A DNA stretch of 7,156 nt from Rickettsiales bacterium. GTDB lineage: Bacteria > Pseudomonadota > Alphaproteobacteria > Rs-D84 > CACZYB01. The position numbers were made by a program, and so were the translations under genes. Shown here piece after piece: positions 6,321 to 7,156 of this stretch; position 1 is the stretch's first letter; each line of letters opens with the position of its first letter. The notes below the pieces were generated by a model. The model saw nothing but the letters and a program-made list of their open reading frames with translations, did no database searches and had not been told where the DNA came from. The stretch covers positions 1-7,156 of the forward strand of contig JAITSG010000053.1 in assembly GCA_031288035.1 (NCBI GenBank). The letters are read 5' to 3'.

Positions 6321-6390
6321 GCCGACGCGCGCCGCCAGAACAGTTTCCAGCACGCCCGGACGCAATAAAACCTTCGCCCAATAGAAACCC

Positions 6391-6419
6391 TTGACATCCG
6401 CGCGATTTTCGATTATATA
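6391..6419 (+). promoter_or_regulatory. Probable sigma-70-type promoter of ssrA
   Basis: TTGACA at 6391-6396 is a perfect -35 box. After a 17-base spacer, TATATA at 6414-6419 is a good -10 box. Transcription would begin near 6426, just before the tmRNA acceptor piece. Confidence 0.8.
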
Positions 6420-6425
6420 TGTTAT

Positions 6426-6752
6426 CGCCGCAAGGCTATGACGCTAAATCTTTATTGGAATAGGCATTTTGGACCGGGGGGCGGTACCCCGTGCCTCCAC
6501 CATAAAGACCGCTGCATCGGCCGCGAAACGCATTGTATGGGGGCAAAATAGCTTCGACAAATGCAATAAAGTGTAAAGGTGCGTCAAGGGATGGTTCCGT
6601 CTTTAATCGGGCCGAAACAAATGAACGCGAATGATAACCGTTCAGCGCTTCGCATGGCTGCCTAATGGCGGCTTGAGGCCACTTAATCCCTTCGGGATCT
6701 TCTGAACCCCGCGGGTGGGGTCGCCGGCACCCAGCAACAGAAAGCCGGCATT
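6426..6752 (+). ncRNA. ssrA: Transfer-messenger RNA, circularly permuted two-piece form
   Basis: tmRNA with SmpB rescues stalled ribosomes and tags the nascent protein for proteolysis. The halves are in reverse order. The acceptor piece (about 6430-6502) comes first: a T-arm CGGGG-loop-CCCCG (6475-6491), the 3' acceptor strand TGCCTCC (6492-6498), A73 and an encoded CCA (6500-6502). A spacer of about 36 nt (6503-6538) is presumably removed. The coding piece then starts with GGGGGCA (6539-6545), which pairs fully with TGCCTCC and gives the G3-U70 pair recognised by alanyl-tRNA synthetase. TTCGAC (6553-6558) and AGGTGC (6577-6582) match the conserved 5' domain. GCGTCA (6581-6586) can pair with TGACGC (6439-6444), holding the pieces together. 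Downstream are the tag frame, a stop-codon hairpin (6657-6672) and a possible pseudoknot in which GGGTG (6713-6717) pairs with CACCC (6728-6732). The outer ends are approximate. Confidence 0.93.
6627..6665 (+). other. tmRNA proteolysis-tag reading frame
   Basis: From a GCG resume codon the frame reads ANDNRSALRMAA and stops at TAA (6663-6665). The opening ANDN is typical of alphaproteobacterial tags, and the double alanine end is typical of tags read by ClpXP-type proteases. The third residue from the end is Met rather than the more common Leu or Val. The stop codon lies in the loop of a 6-bp hairpin (GCTGCC pairing with GGCGGC). The resume codon is inferred from tag similarity only. Confidence 0.85.
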
Positions 6753-6795
6753 AAACATCCACCAGCGCATAACGCGCGGCAAAATTCCGAAAATC

Positions 6796-7156
6796 CTATC
6801 CTATGGCCTCGGCTTTCATGTCCCGGTCGAACAGGGCGCGTATAGACGATTCTATGTCCGCATTCTCGTAGACGCATCCGTACAGGGCCCGGACTATCGG
6901 CATGTCGAGGCCCTCGCGAACCGCGACGGAATGCACCGCCGCAAGGGTGTGGTACCCCTCGGCGAGCTTCTTCTCGTCCATCTTCTCGCCCTTGGCGAAA
7001 GACTCGCCGAACAGTCGGTTGTGGCTGTGCTCGGAAAACAAAGTGGCCTCGTAGTCGCCAAGGTGCGCCAGGCCGTACGCGGACAGCGGGTTGCCGCCGT
7101 AATGACGTATAAGCCGCCCGACCTCTATCGGCGCGCGCGTCATAAGCCCGCCCTTC
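6796..7156 (-). CDS. gpsA: Glycerol-3-phosphate dehydrogenase [NAD(P)+]-like protein, C-terminal part
   Basis: The frame is open through the right edge, so the N-terminal NAD-binding domain and the start lie outside; about 119 codons are visible. GpsA reduces dihydroxyacetone phosphate to sn-glycerol 3-phosphate for phospholipid synthesis. The visible part follows the family's C-terminal helical domain: LMTRAPIEVGRL for the usual TRG-L-x-E helix, YGLAHLGDYEAT for GLAGLGDL-x-x-T, SHNRLFGESFAKG for SRNRRFG, then AEGYHTLAAVHSVAVREGLDMPIVRALYGCVYE. The Asp of LGD and the following Thr are kept. The Arg of S-R-N, which in studied homologues contacts the substrate phosphate, is His. The protein ends near the usual place. 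It is convergent with ssrA; the 43-bp gap shows no clear terminator. Confidence 0.85.
   Translation of the reverse strand, partial: KGGLMTRAPIEVGRLIRHYGGNPLSAYGLAHLGDYEATLFSEHSHNRLFGESFAKGEKMDEKKLAEGYHTLAAVHSVAVREGLDMPIVRALYGCVYENADIESSIRALFDRDMKAEAIG

Larger units (their letters stand above)
5994..6390. other. Intergenic repeat island with second parS (copy B)
   Basis: No credible gene lies in this stretch of about 400 bp. It carries a 15-nt direct repeat (GCGGAGCTGGGAGCC at 6076-6090 and 6130-6144). It also has an inverse match to copy A (6113-6144 against 873-904), the hairpin module inverse to 796-818 (6173-6195) and a second hairpin (6216-6245, ATTCCGGG pairing with CCCGGAAT, with an inner CGGC/GCCG stem). 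A 16-bp palindrome at 6259-6274 and the 32-nt parS block at 6289-6320 complete the set. Read on the minus strand, the modules have the same order as at 755-904. About 84 extra bases, including the second hairpin, lie between parS and the first hairpin module. Confidence 0.75.

Noticed and set aside
5653..6381. Minus-strand frame of 242 codons over the end of the secreted gene and the repeat island
   Set aside because: It runs through hairpin repeats and parS and has no protein-like pattern, so it is a chance frame in GC-rich DNA.
6471..6502. Possible isolated tRNA 3' half
   Set aside because: The T-arm and CCA end belong to tmRNA: the matching 5' acceptor strand lies downstream at 6539 and the tag frame follows.
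6683..6877. Minus-strand frame of 64 codons between ssrA and gpsA
   Set aside because: It overlaps the structured 3' part of tmRNA and the end of gpsA in another frame.

Overview
This window looks like part of the chromosome of an alphaproteobacterium of fairly high GC content. The strongest sign is an ssrA gene in the circularly permuted, two-piece layout that is typical of Alphaproteobacteria (it also occurs in some cyanobacteria and some betaproteobacteria). A protein of the COG2945 alpha/beta-hydrolase family, a short PriA and parS sites of the chromosomal consensus fit this. The species cannot be named from the sequence. An uncultured or host-associated lineage is possible, because the two secreted proteins do not resemble anything I recognise.

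Layout from left to right. (1) Positions 59-679 (+) encode a small alpha/beta-hydrolase-fold protein whose catalytic triad appears to be lost. (2) Positions 680-961 lie between convergent genes and hold a 23-bp tandem duplication, a parS site and a hairpin repeat. (3) Positions 962-3951 (-) hold queA and priA, joined by an ATGA start/stop overlap, so they are almost certainly one transcript. (4) Positions 4014-5993 (+), divergent from queA, hold two neighbouring genes for secreted, cysteine-containing proteins of unknown function. The second is split by an apparent one-base frameshift near 5400. (5) Positions 5994-6390 are non-coding and contain a second parS site in a larger, inverted copy of the repeat seen in region 2. 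(6) Positions 6391-about 6752 (+) hold a promoter and the permuted tmRNA gene. (7) Positions 6796-7156 (-) are the C-terminal part of a GpsA-like glycerol-3-phosphate dehydrogenase cut by the window edge.

The housekeeping genes serve separate processes: PriA in replication restart, QueA in queuosine tRNA modification, tmRNA in ribosome rescue and GpsA in phospholipid precursor synthesis. The main structural feature beyond the genes is a composite intergenic repeat: parS, then a hairpin module, then a conserved module of about 32 nt. It occurs twice in opposite orientation and brackets about 5.5 kb. Two perfect parS palindromes so close together suggest a ParB loading region, usually near the replication origin, but that they sit inside a repeat is unusual. 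No CRISPR array, transposase, phage gene or obvious defence system is visible.
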